From assembly GCA_002328185.1 (NCBI GenBank), contig DCWQ01000061.1:77752-141751 (forward strand): 64,000 nt of DNA. Reading direction: 5' to 3'. The stretch's first letter is position 1; every line of letters starts with the position of its first letter. The position numbers and the translations under genes were made by a program. The DNA is from Dehalococcoidia bacterium UBA2158 (GTDB taxonomy: Bacteria > Chloroflexota > Dehalococcoidia > Lucifugimonadales > UBA3495). The notes below the pieces were generated by a model. It was not told the origin of the DNA. It saw only the letters and a list, made by a program, of their open reading frames with translations, and searched no databases. This document shows positions 18,029-26,639 of this stretch, piece by piece.

Positions 18029-18988
18029 ATGGAACTTCGGGAACTCATTAGCTTTTACCATGTTGCGCGAGTGCGCAGCGTCTCCAAAGCAGCCCGGACT
18101 CTTGAGCTTGGACAGCCGACCGTGACAACCCACCTGAGAAAGCTGGAAGATGAGTTCGGCATCACCCTCTTCGACCGCATCAAACGTCCAATTCAACTGA
18201 CATCCGAGGGACTTACCCTTTTGGAACTGGTGACCCCGGTTGTAACATCGGTTGACTTACTTAAGACCCAGATGGATTACGCCGAAAGACGCGGTTCTTT
18301 CGTGGTCGGGGCCTATCCCGACCTGGTCACCCATCATCTGCCGGCTGGCATTCAGAAGTTCCGCGAAGATTACCCCGATGTCCGCATCCGGTTGCTGGCG
18401 CGCTCCTATAACCCTCTGATTCAATTGGTCCGCTCCGGCGAGATCGACCTGGCCTTTTGTTCTTCTCCCCCGGATGACGATACGACGTTGGAGTTCAAAG
18501 AACTGTTTAAGTACAACACAGTTCTAATGACCCCGCCGGGACACGAATTGTTGAGTAGCGGACGGCTCGGACTTGAAGACATCGGAGCTTTCCCGCTGAT
18601 CCTGCCGGCCCCGGAAAGCCAGTTGCGCCAACGGGTGGAGCAGGCATTCAAGAACCGAGGGCTGAACCCCGATGTGGTGCTGGCCCTAGACGACACCGAG
18701 TCAATGAAACGCTACGTTGAGATTGGCATGGGAATCGGAGTCGGAAGCGACTTTACGCTGCACTCTGACGACCACCACCGGTTCGGCGTGGCCCGCCTAG
18801 ACCATCTATTCCCCAGTTCAGTGATCGGTGTCTGCACCCTTAAGGGCAAGTTCGCCGGACAGGCAGTCCGCAACTTCATCGATATGATGTCAGACCAGAT
18901 CACGGGCTTCCATGCCGAGCTGTGGTCGTGGGAAGAAGAGAACGGAGTGGGTTCCGGTCTGGCCGAAGTCGACTCCAAAGACGACTAA
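18029..18988 (+). CDS. LysR-family transcriptional regulator (CysB/CbbR-like)
   Basis: 319 residues from ATG 18029, chosen because AAAGGGGGATCA precedes it and the helix-turn-helix begins at once ('MELRELISFYHVARVRSVSK', then 'QPTVTTHLRKLEDEFG'). An upstream ATG at 17984 would lie in the AT-rich promoter. Residues ~90-300 form the LysR substrate-binding domain ('VGAYPDLVTHHLPAGIQKF', 'GEIDLAFCS'). Targets unknown; the divergent ferredoxin gene and the regulator itself are the first candidates, by convention for this family. Confidence 0.88.
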   Translation: MELRELISFYHVARVRSVSKAARTLELGQPTVTTHLRKLEDEFGITLFDRIKRPIQLTSEGLTLLELVTPVVTSVDLLKTQMDYAERRGSFVVGAYPDLVTHHLPAGIQKFREDYPDVRIRLLARSYNPLIQLVRSGEIDLAFCSSPPDDDTTLEFKELFKYNTVLMTPPGHELLSSGRLGLEDIGAFPLILPAPESQLRQRVEQAFKNRGLNPDVVLALDDTESMKRYVEIGMGIGVGSDFTLHSDDHHRFGVARLDHLFPSSVIGVCTLKGKFAGQAVRNFIDMMSDQITGFHAELWSWEEENGVGSGLAEVDSKDD

Positions 18989-18992
18989 CCCC

Positions 18993-19208
18993 TTATGGAC
19001 TTTGCCCCTCTTGATGTAGTTCGTCTGGCGGCATAACCTGCTTCAGCCGCCGCGCCAGCTGCGACCTGGCCAGCAGCACGTACCTTCCGCATTCCTGGCA
19101 GCTGATCCCTATATCGGCGCCCAATCTGTTGACAGTCCAAAGAGACCCACCGCAGGGGTGAGGTTTCTTCATCTGTAGCACGTCGCCGATCTTTAGTTCT
19201 AGGACCAT
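18993..19208 (-). CDS. DUF951 family small protein
   Basis: 71 residues. Family features: 'IGDVLQMKKPHPCGGSLWTV', 'GADIGISCQECGRYVLLARS'. It contains CG..CxxC, so it may bind metal or nucleic acid; function unknown. Its ATG overlaps the pyrF stop region by 10 bp, so the two are probably translationally coupled. Confidence 0.85.
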   Translation of the reverse strand: MVLELKIGDVLQMKKPHPCGGSLWTVNRLGADIGISCQECGRYVLLARSQLARRLKQVMPPDELHQEGQSP

Positions 19209-20038
19209 CCCTTCCCGTCGGCCTCTAACACTTGGTTGATGCTCGACCTGAGTTTGTCTGCTTCCCGAGCTGCCGCTTGGGCGAAATCGGCCCCGGTGGA
19301 AGCGTAGATGACCCCCCGCGACGAATTGATCAATGCGGCCCGGCCACGGCTGTCGGCGCCCTGCCGCACGGCCGCTTCCAAGTCACCGCCCTGAGCGCCA
19401 ACTCCTGGAATCAGAAAAGGCATGGCCGGGCAAGTAGCCCTGACATCCTGCAATTGGCGTGGCACCGTGGCGCCCACAACCAGGCCCAGGTTTCCATTGG
19501 TGTTCCATTCTTGGCAGTCCAGCGCCATCTTCCGGTAGAGAGGGACAGAACTCTCATCTTCAACCCCAACTTGAACGTCCTGGAAATCGGCCGAGCCGGG
19601 GTTAGATCCGCGGCACCAGACGAACACCCCTTTGGACTCGTCCTCCAGGAAGGGCGTAACGGTATCCTGGCCACCCCAGGCGTTGATGGTGATGGCGTCG
19701 AATCCCCATACCTGGAACATGGCCTTGGCGTAGGCTTGGGCCGATGGGCCGATGTCCCCCCGTTTGGCGTCGCCTATGATGATCGCAGTTGGGGCCGCGC
19801 TCCGGATGTGGGCGATGGTCTTCTGAAGGGCCTCAAGACCGGGGATGCCCATCGCTTCATAGAAAGCAAGGTTGGGTTTGTAAGAGCAGACCAGTGCGGC
19901 AGTGGCGTCCACGATGGCTCTGTTGAACTCGAAAACGTCGGGGACCGGCATTCTGGCCGGGTCGGGATCCAACCCCACGCAGACCAGGCTTTTGGTTGCC
20001 ATGGATGCCTTTTCCAACCGTTGGGCAAAGCCGCTCAT
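19199..20038 (-). CDS. pyrF: Orotidine 5'-phosphate decarboxylase
   Basis: Last step of UMP synthesis. 279 residues from the ATG at 20038, selected because AAGGGAGAACG precedes it on the minus strand and the family N-terminus 'SLVCVGLDPDPARMP' follows; a longer reading from 20152 has no support. The Lys-Asp catalytic array is in 'IIGDAKRGDIGPSAQAYA', and the phosphate-binding end is 'LIPGVGAQGGDL' with 'SSRGVIYA'. This length and the 'GDAKRGDIG' form indicate the longer type 2 family. It lies away from the main pyr operon, with no PyrR-like leader seen in front of it. Confidence 0.92.
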   Translation of the reverse strand: MSGFAQRLEKASMATKSLVCVGLDPDPARMPVPDVFEFNRAIVDATAALVCSYKPNLAFYEAMGIPGLEALQKTIAHIRSAAPTAIIIGDAKRGDIGPSAQAYAKAMFQVWGFDAITINAWGGQDTVTPFLEDESKGVFVWCRGSNPGSADFQDVQVGVEDESSVPLYRKMALDCQEWNTNGNLGLVVGATVPRQLQDVRATCPAMPFLIPGVGAQGGDLEAAVRQGADSRGRAALINSSRGVIYASTGADFAQAAAREADKLRSSINQVLEADGKGWS

Positions 20039-20167
20039 CGTTCTCCCTTCCCACTGGCGCACCAAGTGTGAAAAGTATACACGAACCCACGCGTGGAACC
20101 CCTGTACGGGTCTGCTCTTTAAAGCGACCACCGCACCTGGTTTCCTGCCCAAGAGCCACTACCCTTC

Positions 20168-20260
20168 TGTCACCCGGAGTGAAACGAAGGGTCCCATTGC
20201 TATCTGTTGTGCTGTTCCAGCGACAATGAGATTGCTCGGCTTGAGCCTCGGAATGACAGT
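20168..20260. repeat. Dispersed palindromic repeat, family A
   Basis: TGTCACCCGGAGTGAAACGA at the left and CTCGGAATGACAGT at the right. It is inverted relative to the copy at 17373 and lies in the gap between divergent pyrF and sfsA. Confidence 0.65.
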
Positions 20261-20303
20261 GTTGAGGCTAACCCTGCCAGTGCAGGTCATGGAATAAGCC
20301 TCC

Positions 20304-21077
20304 ATGTTGCTAGGGGTCAAATCCGGTTGTTACCATAGCTTGGCTGAGAACCGGAGGTATATTTTGAACTTGGGCGGCGACCTTGAAGAAGGCATCTTTC
20401 TGGAGCGGGTAAACCGCTTCCTGGCCCGTGTCGAGGTAAACGAGCGGGAAGTAGGCGTTCATGTAGCCAATTCGGGCCGCATGAAAGAACTGTTTGTCCC
20501 CGGCTCGCGGGTTTTGGTCCGCCCGGTCACTGGCGAACATCGAAAGACCAAATTCGACCTGGTGTTAGTCGATATGGGCTCGGCGCTGGCCTCTGCGGAC
20601 GCCCGGATGCCCAACGCGCTAGTTGCCGAGGCCGTGGCCAACGGCCATCTGCAACAGTTTGCCGGCTACCTTGAGATCCGGCGGGAAGTGACCTTTGGCG
20701 ATAGCCGGCTGGACCTGATGCTAGAGGGCCCTGGCGGCCGGTGCTACATCGAAGCCAAGTCGGTCACCCTGGTGGAGAAGGGAGTGGGTCTGTTTCCAGA
20801 CGCCCCGACCGCCCGTGGGGCCAAGCACCTGCGCACCTTGGAGGCCGTGCTTGAGGCCGGCCACCGGGCTGCGGTGGTCTTTGTGATACAAAGACCCGAC
20901 GCTAGCCAGTTCGCCACCAGCGACCCATCCGACCCCAACTTGGCCGACGCGCTTCGGTCCGCAGTGGCAGCGGGTGTTGAGGCCTACGCCTACAATTGCC
21001 AGGTAACCGAACAGTTGATCCGGCTAGACCAAAGCCTGCCCATCCGGCCTTATGCCGAGGTACTGGGCGATGCCTGA
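20304..21077 (+). CDS. sfsA: SfsA family protein (sugar fermentation stimulation protein homologue)
   Basis: 257 residues. SfsA features: 'LERVNRFLARVEVNEREVGV' with 'HVANSGRMKEL', a nuclease-like core 'SRLDLMLEGPGGRCYIEAKS' (D...E-x-K) and 'VEKGVGLFPDAPTARGAKHL'. The core resembles PD-(D/E)xK nucleases, and DNA-binding activity is reported for the E. coli protein; the physiological role is unclear. It overlaps the following glycosylase gene by 8 bp, implying a coupled pair. The first ~20 residues are not conserved, so the true start may be the TTG near 20364. Confidence 0.85.
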   Translation: MLLGVKSGCYHSLAENRRYILNLGGDLEEGIFLERVNRFLARVEVNEREVGVHVANSGRMKELFVPGSRVLVRPVTGEHRKTKFDLVLVDMGSALASADARMPNALVAEAVANGHLQQFAGYLEIRREVTFGDSRLDLMLEGPGGRCYIEAKSVTLVEKGVGLFPDAPTARGAKHLRTLEAVLEAGHRAAVVFVIQRPDASQFATSDPSDPNLADALRSAVAAGVEAYAYNCQVTEQLIRLDQSLPIRPYAEVLGDA

Positions 21078-21765
21078 ACCATCATCTATGGCCGCCCGGC
21101 TTATGGAGGTCTATGGCCGCTTTTATGCGGCTTATGGCCCCCAACATTGGTGGCCCGGGGACGGACCGTTTGAGGTGATAGCCGGGGCCATCCTGACCCA
21201 ATCGGCGGCGTGGACCAACGTGGAGATGGCCCTGGGCAACATGCGGACCGCTGGCTGCTGGTCCCTGGAAGCCGTGCACCAACTTCCTGAGCCAGAGCTG
21301 GCGGAACTGGTGCGTTCGTCCGGCTACTTCAACGCCAAGGCCAGGAAGCTCAAAGCGTTTGCGGCCCACATTGCATTCAACTACCAGGGAGATGTGGACC
21401 GGTTCCTGGCCAAGCCGACGGCTCCCCTACGGGCAGAGCTTCTGTCCATCCACGGAATCGGAGAGGAAACCGCCGACGACATCATGGTCTATGCGGCTTA
21501 CAAGCCGTCGTTCGTGATCGACACTTACACCCGCCGCATCATGGACCGCATGGAGATGACTCCCGATACCGCCCGCCCCAAGTACGGCGACTACCAGGCT
21601 GTCTTCCACAAAAACATCCCCCCGGAAACCCCACTGTACAACGAGTTCCATGCCCTCTGGGACCGCCACGCCAAAGAGGCCTGCGCCAAACTAACCCCCC
21701 GTTGCGAAAACTGCTGCCTCTTAGACCTCTGCCCCACCGGCCAAAAGCTGACCGCTGAAACCTGA
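21070..21765 (+). CDS. Endonuclease III-like HhH-GPD DNA glycosylase with 4Fe-4S cluster
   Basis: 231 residues from ATG 21070, which overlaps the sfsA stop. Features in order: 'GAILTQSAAWTNVEMAL', helix-hairpin-helix 'LLSIHGIGEETADDIMVYA' with the catalytic Asp in 'FVIDTYTRRIM', and a C-terminal cluster loop 'CAKLTPRCENCCLLDLCP'. This small subfamily resembles thermophile/archaeal mismatch and EndoIII-like glycosylases used in base excision repair. The final codons (K-L-T-A-E-T) lie inside a family C repeat, so the C-terminus was probably supplied by the repeat. Confidence 0.88.
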   Translation: MPEPSSMAARLMEVYGRFYAAYGPQHWWPGDGPFEVIAGAILTQSAAWTNVEMALGNMRTAGCWSLEAVHQLPEPELAELVRSSGYFNAKARKLKAFAAHIAFNYQGDVDRFLAKPTAPLRAELLSIHGIGEETADDIMVYAAYKPSFVIDTYTRRIMDRMEMTPDTARPKYGDYQAVFHKNIPPETPLYNEFHALWDRHAKEACAKLTPRCENCCLLDLCPTGQKLTAET

Positions 21766-21773
21766 CAGTTAGT

Positions 21774-21802
21774 TTGACCCCCGCCACGCCTGCAGTTATG
21801 AT
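21774..21802 (+). promoter_or_regulatory. Promoter of the cupin gene
   Basis: TTGACC at 21774-21779, 17-bp spacer, TATGAT at 21797-21802. The -35 box abuts the family C repeat at the end of the upstream gene. Confidence 0.65.
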
Positions 21803-21839
21803 GCCCCAGTCACCAAATCTCCTTTTTCACGGAGGCCCA

Positions 21840-22190
21840 ATGCAAGTCGTGCGCATCTACACCGGAGACGATGGCGAGTCCCATTTTGAAGAGATTGACC
21901 TGCCTTAAGAGAAGGTCGCCGAGTCGGAACGGACGGCAGTCGAGAACGCTGAGAATATCCACTTCAGGCGCTACCAGCCGGGCGGCTTCATCGACTGGCA
22001 CACCGCCCCTCGCCGCCAGTACGTGATCACTCTGGAAGGCCAGGTTGAGGTCGGCCTCGGCGATGGCACCAAACGTGTTTTCGGCATCGGCGATGTGCTG
22101 CTGGCCGACGACCTGACCGGCCGAGGCCACACGACAGCGGTCTACGGCGGCAAGGTCCGGGTCTCCGTGGCGATTCCCCTAGTCGATTAA
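21840..22190 (+). pseudogene. Cupin-domain protein interrupted by an in-frame TAA
   Basis: ATG 21840 follows ACGGAGG. Reading frame: 22 codons, TAA at 21906-21908, then an uninterrupted 93-codon cupin ending at TAA 22188-22190. The cupin part shows 'FRRYQPGGFIDWHTAPRRQY', 'VITLEGQVEVGLGDGT' and 'FGIGDVLLADDLTGRGHTT', i.e. both cupin motifs. The frame is conserved on both sides, so one base change (for example GAA or CAA to TAA) explains it. No good internal start follows the stop. It is either a recent nonsense mutation or a sequence error; TAA cannot be selenocysteine. Confidence 0.8.
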
Positions 22191-22222
22191 ACCGCCAAGA
22201 ATAGCCCACATCGGAGAAAACG

Positions 22223-23032
22223 ATGCCATTTGTCAAGATCGACGACACGCTGGAGATGTACTACGAGGACGATAACTTCTCCGACCCCTGGCGCAAGCCC
22301 GAGACCGTCGTGCTCCACCACGGCAACTCCAAAAACACCAAACTCTGGTACGCCTGGGTACCGCTTCTGTCCAGGCAGTACCGGGTGATACGGCTGGACG
22401 CCCGCGGCTTCGGCCGGTCCACTGTCCCACCAGAGGGATATGATTGGTCGCTGAGCAACTTCGGCACGGACATGCTGAAATTACTGGACCAACTGGAACT
22501 GGAAAAGATCCACCTCATCGGCGAGACCGTCGGCGGGACGATTGCAACGCAATTCGCCTACGACCACCCGGAGCGCCTGCACACCCTGACCACCTGTACC
22601 TCACCTTACAAGTTCGTTGGAATCGACACCTACTTAATGTCCCACAAGCTGGTCAGCGAAAAGGGCGTAGCGGCGTGGGTGGAGCAGACTGCCGACCAGA
22701 GGCTGGAGCCCGGGAAATCGGACGAGGCACATCACCGGTGGTACATCGAGCAGATGTCCCAGACCCATGCCAGGGTGGTACTTGAGACCCTGGCCTATCT
22801 GTCAACTCAGGACCTGACAGATATATTGCCCCAGATCAAGACGCCCGCCCTGATATTGGCTTCAGAACAGAACGCCAAAGACAACCCGGACCGCACCACG
22901 GCCTTCGCCGAGAAACTGGCCAACGGCCGCCTGGTCGCCATCCCCGGCACCAGCGGCTACGTGCAGCACTCGGCCCCCGAAGAATGCGTCCTAGCCTGGC
23001 GTCAGTTCTTGGGAGAGATTAGCGGGGAGTAA
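22223..23032 (+). CDS. Alpha/beta hydrolase with Thr at the nucleophile position
   Basis: 269 residues, alpha/beta-hydrolase fold: oxyanion region 'VVLHHGNSKNTKLWYAWVPL', 'YRVIRLDARGFGRS', nucleophile elbow 'HLIGETVGGTIATQFA', cap region, then 'LILASEQNAKDNPDRT' and 'SGYVQHSAPEECV'. The elbow should be GxSxG but reads G-E-T-V-G, so Thr replaces Ser. The His is present; the acid is unclear. Threonine at this place is unusual, so the enzyme may have altered chemistry or be inactive. It has ATG 22223 behind GGAGAAAACG and its own terminator downstream. Confidence 0.8.
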   Translation: MPFVKIDDTLEMYYEDDNFSDPWRKPETVVLHHGNSKNTKLWYAWVPLLSRQYRVIRLDARGFGRSTVPPEGYDWSLSNFGTDMLKLLDQLELEKIHLIGETVGGTIATQFAYDHPERLHTLTTCTSPYKFVGIDTYLMSHKLVSEKGVAAWVEQTADQRLEPGKSDEAHHRWYIEQMSQTHARVVLETLAYLSTQDLTDILPQIKTPALILASEQNAKDNPDRTTAFAEKLANGRLVAIPGTSGYVQHSAPEECVLAWRQFLGEISGE

Positions 23033-23043
23033 CCAAGCCGGCC

Positions 23044-23086
23044 CCCATCTTCACCCTCCGGTTGCGCCGGGAGATGGGATTTTTTT
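23044..23086 (+). terminator. Rho-independent terminator of the Thr-type hydrolase gene
   Basis: CCCATCT (23044-23050) pairs with AGATGGG (23072-23078); an inner CTCCGG/CCGGGAG stem extends it; T7 follows at 23080-23086. Confidence 0.8.
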
Positions 23087-23100
23087 ACGTCTCGAGCGGC

Positions 23101-23877
23101 CTAGAACAAAGACCTAGACTGGCCTCCGTCTACGTTCAAGCAGGTGCCGGTGATGAGGTTGGCTTTCTCTGAGGCTAGGAAGGCCACTGTGTCGCCGATT
23201 GGCTCGGGCCAGCCGAACTTCCCGGCGGGTAGGTTCCGGTCGATGAAATCAGCCACCTGCTCGGGGGTGCTGTTCTGCTGGAACCGGTCCCAAGTGCTGC
23301 CGGGGAAGTCGATGGACCCGGGGGCAATGCAGTTGACCAGCACGTTCTCCTTCATCAGGTTCAACGCCATATGCTTGGAAAAGGCGATGAGGGCCGCTTT
23401 GCCGGTCATGTAGTCGATGGAGCCGCCGTACTCACGTCCGTAGATGGACGAGATGTTGATTATGCGTCCCCACTTCTGGTCCCGCATGTGGGGAAGCGCC
23501 AGAGCGATCAACTCAACCGCGCTAAAAAGGTTAAACTCCATGCCCTCCCGGAAAATCTCCACACCCGTCTCTTGGAAGTCCGCGGTGCCCTTGCGGCCAC
23601 CAACATTGTTGACTAGAACATCGGCTTCGCCCAGGGTGCTGATAGTCTGGTCGTGGAAGTTTTTGAGGTCTGCCTGCTTCATCACATCGGCCTGCACAGC
23701 CAGAACCTGATATCCTTTGGCCTTGAACTCAGCCGCAGTCTCATCGAGGTTCTCCTGGCCCCGGGCGCAGATCGCAACCTTGCAACCCTCCCTGGCCAGC
23801 GAATCCGCTGCCTGTTTGCCCAGTCCGTGACTGCCTCCGGTGATCATTGCCACTTTGCCTTGCAGCGCCAAGTCCAT
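23101..23877 (-). CDS. SDR family oxidoreductase
   Basis: 258 residues, classical SDR: 'ITGGSHGLGKQAADSLA' (cofactor), 'VNNVGG' in the NNAG place, Ser in 'IINISSIYG' and 'YMTGKAAL' (YxxxK). It ends 'LNVDGGQSRSLF'. Substrate not predictable. A TATAAT (minus strand, 23934-23929) and AAAGGAGGCGGC precede the ATG, so expression signals are strong. It is divergent from the CaiB transferase gene. Confidence 0.85.
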   Translation of the reverse strand: MDLALQGKVAMITGGSHGLGKQAADSLAREGCKVAICARGQENLDETAAEFKAKGYQVLAVQADVMKQADLKNFHDQTISTLGEADVLVNNVGGRKGTADFQETGVEIFREGMEFNLFSAVELIALALPHMRDQKWGRIINISSIYGREYGGSIDYMTGKAALIAFSKHMALNLMKENVLVNCIAPGSIDFPGSTWDRFQQNSTPEQVADFIDRNLPAGKFGWPEPIGDTVAFLASEKANLITGTCLNVDGGQSRSLF

Positions 23878-23928
23878 TGCCGCCTCCTTTTATCCATGAG
23901 GAATCAATTCTGGGATTTTGTTGCTGGG

Positions 23929-24002
23929 ATTATAGGCGCAGTTGGCCGCGGTTGCACCACATGCCTGAAGAACAGCCCCGTCGCCGGCTTGTCGGCTATA
24001 AT
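23929..24002. promoter_or_regulatory. Divergent pair of TATAAT boxes (SDR leftward, CaiB transferase rightward)
   Basis: Minus-strand TATAAT at 23934-23929 points to the SDR gene; plus-strand TATAAT at 23997-24002 points to the CoA-transferase gene whose ATG is at 24038. No strict -35 for either, as elsewhere in this window. Confidence 0.5.
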
Positions 24003-24037
24003 TGGGCGCAATCGATCACGAGGCCGCAAGGGGATAT

Positions 24038-25243
24038 ATGCAAGCGCTTGAGGGTATCAAGGTACTGGATTTATGCCGTAATGCACCGGGCATGTTCTGC
24101 ACCACGGTGCTGGCCGACCTGGGCGCCGACGTCCTGATGGTCGAGCGGCCAATGGACGAGGCCCGTTCCGCCTACGAGAAGTTAGTCGCCGGGATAGACG
24201 GTGAAGAGGACGAGCGACGCCACGCCGCCTTCAACGTCCTGCAACGGAACAAACGCAGCATCGCCCTCAACCTGAAGGAACCCGAAGCCCAGCAGATATT
24301 CCACAAGCTGGCCGAGCCGGCCGACGTGGTGGTGGAGGGCTTCCGGCCCGGCGTCCTGGACCGGTTGGGCGCTGGCTACGAAAAGGTCCGCTCGATCAAC
24401 CCTAGGGTGGTGTATTGCTCGGTCTCCGGCTACGGCCAGGACGGTCTCTACTCCCAGATGGCCGGACATGACATAAATTACATCTCCTTCGCCGGGGCCC
24501 TCGGCCTAATCGGCGAGCAAGATGGCCGGCCGGCCATCCCGTTGAATCTCATAGCCGACTACGCCGGGGGTGGACTGTGCGGCGCCGTCGGCATCCTCTC
24601 GGCATTGATGGCCCGGGAGAAAACCGGCAGCGGTCAATACGTGGACATCGCCATGAGCGAAGGAGTGCTCTACATGCTCTCGGGCCTGGTCTCCGACGTG
24701 CTCTCCAGGGGCATATCGGCCGAGCGTGGCGGCAACCGGTTGAACGGCGGCGCGCCGTACTACAACGTCTACCGGACTAAGGACGACAAGTACTTCTCCG
24801 TCGCGGCCATCGAGCCCTGGTTCTGGGAGAACCTGTGCCGGGCGATGGGGCTGGAGGACCTGCTACCTCACCAAGATGCCACCGGCGAGAAGAAAGCCGA
24901 GGTTGAGCAGGCGCTGGCCGAGGCGTTTTTGGCCAAGACCAGGGACGAGTGGTTCGAGGCCTTGAAGGACGCCAACATCTCGGTGGGCAAGGTCTACTCG
25001 CTGCAAGAAGCCCTCGACGACCCCCACGCCCAACAGCGGGGCATGGTGCTGGAGATTGAAGCCTCGACCATCCCCGAGGGCAAGGTGCGGCAGGTGGCGA
25101 CGTCCATCCATCTATCGGACACTCCCGGCCAGGTCCGGCACCTCGGATCGGTCACAGGCCAGCACACTTCAAAGGTGTTGGAAGAACTGGGATTCGACGC
25201 CGCGTCCGTTGCTGACCTACAGCGCCGCCAGGTCGTTCAATAA
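24038..25243 (+). CDS. CaiB/BaiF CoA-transferase family protein
   Basis: Family III CoA transferase, 401 residues from ATG 24038. That start gives the usual opening 'MQALEGIKVLDLCRNAPGMF' and has AAGGGGA upstream; the longer frame to 24002 runs into the -10 box. Further motifs: 'LADLGADVLMVERP', 'NKRSIALNLKEPEAQ', 'DVVVEGFRPGVLDRLG' (catalytic Asp zone), 'VYCSVSGYGQDG' and 'YVDIAMSEG'. The family moves CoA between carboxylic acids, e.g. carnitine, bile-acid, formate/oxalate or 2-methylsuccinate derivatives. Substrate unknown; the nearby SDR and LLM enzyme suggest catabolism of an organic acid. Confidence 0.9.
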   Translation: MQALEGIKVLDLCRNAPGMFCTTVLADLGADVLMVERPMDEARSAYEKLVAGIDGEEDERRHAAFNVLQRNKRSIALNLKEPEAQQIFHKLAEPADVVVEGFRPGVLDRLGAGYEKVRSINPRVVYCSVSGYGQDGLYSQMAGHDINYISFAGALGLIGEQDGRPAIPLNLIADYAGGGLCGAVGILSALMAREKTGSGQYVDIAMSEGVLYMLSGLVSDVLSRGISAERGGNRLNGGAPYYNVYRTKDDKYFSVAAIEPWFWENLCRAMGLEDLLPHQDATGEKKAEVEQALAEAFLAKTRDEWFEALKDANISVGKVYSLQEALDDPHAQQRGMVLEIEASTIPEGKVRQVATSIHLSDTPGQVRHLGSVTGQHTSKVLEELGFDAASVADLQRRQVVQ

Positions 25244-25300
25244 AGGTTCAATAGAACTTGAGACGTACCTGCCCGTCCCAAGATTGGGCTTGAAGCGTGC

Positions 25301-25306
25301 TATACT
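25301..25306 (+). promoter_or_regulatory. TATACT -10 box before the LLM oxidoreductase gene
   Basis: TGCTATACT resembles an extended -10. It implies a leader of about 115 nt before the TTG start at 25428; no structured leader was recognised. Confidence 0.4.
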
Positions 25307-25427
25307 AGGGCCGCTCCAATGAACGCCTGTACCGCGTCAGAGCACGTCCGGCGAATCTCAGTTCTCGGAATAACAAATCCGGACTATTATCACGAGCGAT
25401 TAAATACCGCTCCACAGGGAATGCCTC

Positions 25428-26573
25428 TTGATCAAGCGTTTTTCAGTACTGTATGTGGGTCAGATCGACCTAGAAAATGTTGGCGCCGACGGGACTGACC
25501 CCGACTCACGCCGCTACAGTAACGAGCAACTGACCCAGACCTACGACAACGCCATGGGACTGGCCAAGCAGATGGACGATTCGGGTTTCCATTGTCTGTG
25601 GATGGCCGAGCACCACTTTCAGCGGGAAGGCTACGAGTGCATCCCCAACCTGACTCTGCTGGGTACCCATCTGGCGGCTCACACCAAGAACCTCAAGTTC
25701 GGCGCGGCATTCAACATCGTCCCCATGTGGCACCCTCTGCGCCTGGCTGAAGACTTCTCCCTGGGCGATATCTTGACCGGCGGCCGGCTGATCTTTGGCG
25801 TCGGCCGCGGCTACCAGGCCAGAGAGGTCGAGACATTTGGGTCTCCGCTCATCGACCAGGACGCCAACCGCGAGCTTTTTGAAGAGCAAGTCGAGATCAT
25901 CTTGAAGGCCTTCAACGAGGAGTCCTTCAGCCACCACGGCAAGCACTACAACATCCCCCCGGACATCCCCTACCGGGGCTACCAACTTAAGGACATCACC
26001 CTGGTCCCCCGGCCGACGCATCTGCCGGTGGATATCTGGCAGCCCATGACCAGCGGGCGCAGCATCGAGTTCATCGCCAAGAAAGGCATCAAGGGCATGA
26101 CCGCCCTCTGCGGCGAAAAAGTGGTTGAGCAGTTCTTCACCGCCTACCGCGACGCCGCCCAGGAAGCGGGCCGTTCACTGACGTTAGGACAGGATATGTC
26201 CCTGGGGTTTGGGTTCTACATCGCCGATACCGAGAAAGAAGCGATGGAGAAGCTCCGGCCCTTCCATGACGAGCGTTACAAGTGGTTCGCACCTTTCGGA
26301 CTGGTCCGTTACACCGATGAGGAAGGCCGGATGTGGGGCAGCCCTGGCGCTCCGGCCCGTACTCCTCAGGTGGAAGATGGCGTGCAACAGAAGGCTTGGC
26401 TCTGTGGGCCGCCAGAGCATTTCATAGAGACGTTCAAGGAGCTTGAAGAGAAGTACCCCGGCCTGGAAGACGTGTTTCTCCAATGGCCAGAGGGTATGCC
26501 CCTCAGTGAACTACTTTCCCAATTGGAGATATTCTCCAATGAGATCATTCCGGCGTTCAACGGCCGGAGTTAA
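25428..26573 (+). CDS. LLM class flavin-dependent oxidoreductase
   Basis: 381 residues, bacterial luciferase-like TIM barrel. 'GFHCLWMAEHHFQREGYECI' carries the family AEHH, followed by 'LTLLGTHLAAHTKNLKFG', 'HPLRLAEDFSLGDILTGGRL' and 'IFGVGRGYQAREVETFG'. The family uses FMNH2 or F420 to oxidise or cleave small organics. The start is TTG 25428 with CACAGGGA upstream; there is no better ATG in frame. No flavin reductase is adjacent. It is one of five LLM/DszA-type enzymes in this window. Confidence 0.88.
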   Translation: MIKRFSVLYVGQIDLENVGADGTDPDSRRYSNEQLTQTYDNAMGLAKQMDDSGFHCLWMAEHHFQREGYECIPNLTLLGTHLAAHTKNLKFGAAFNIVPMWHPLRLAEDFSLGDILTGGRLIFGVGRGYQAREVETFGSPLIDQDANRELFEEQVEIILKAFNEESFSHHGKHYNIPPDIPYRGYQLKDITLVPRPTHLPVDIWQPMTSGRSIEFIAKKGIKGMTALCGEKVVEQFFTAYRDAAQEAGRSLTLGQDMSLGFGFYIADTEKEAMEKLRPFHDERYKWFAPFGLVRYTDEEGRMWGSPGAPARTPQVEDGVQQKAWLCGPPEHFIETFKELEEKYPGLEDVFLQWPEGMPLSELLSQLEIFSNEIIPAFNGRS

Positions 26574-26639
26574 GCCCGGCATCTAGACTCAAACGGGCAA
26601 CGCCAACAACGCAACGAACACCCGGCACAGGAGCAGCCA

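Noticed and set aside
21906..21908. Recoding of the cupin stop
   Set aside because: TAA is not a selenocysteine codon, and pyrrolysine uses TAG.
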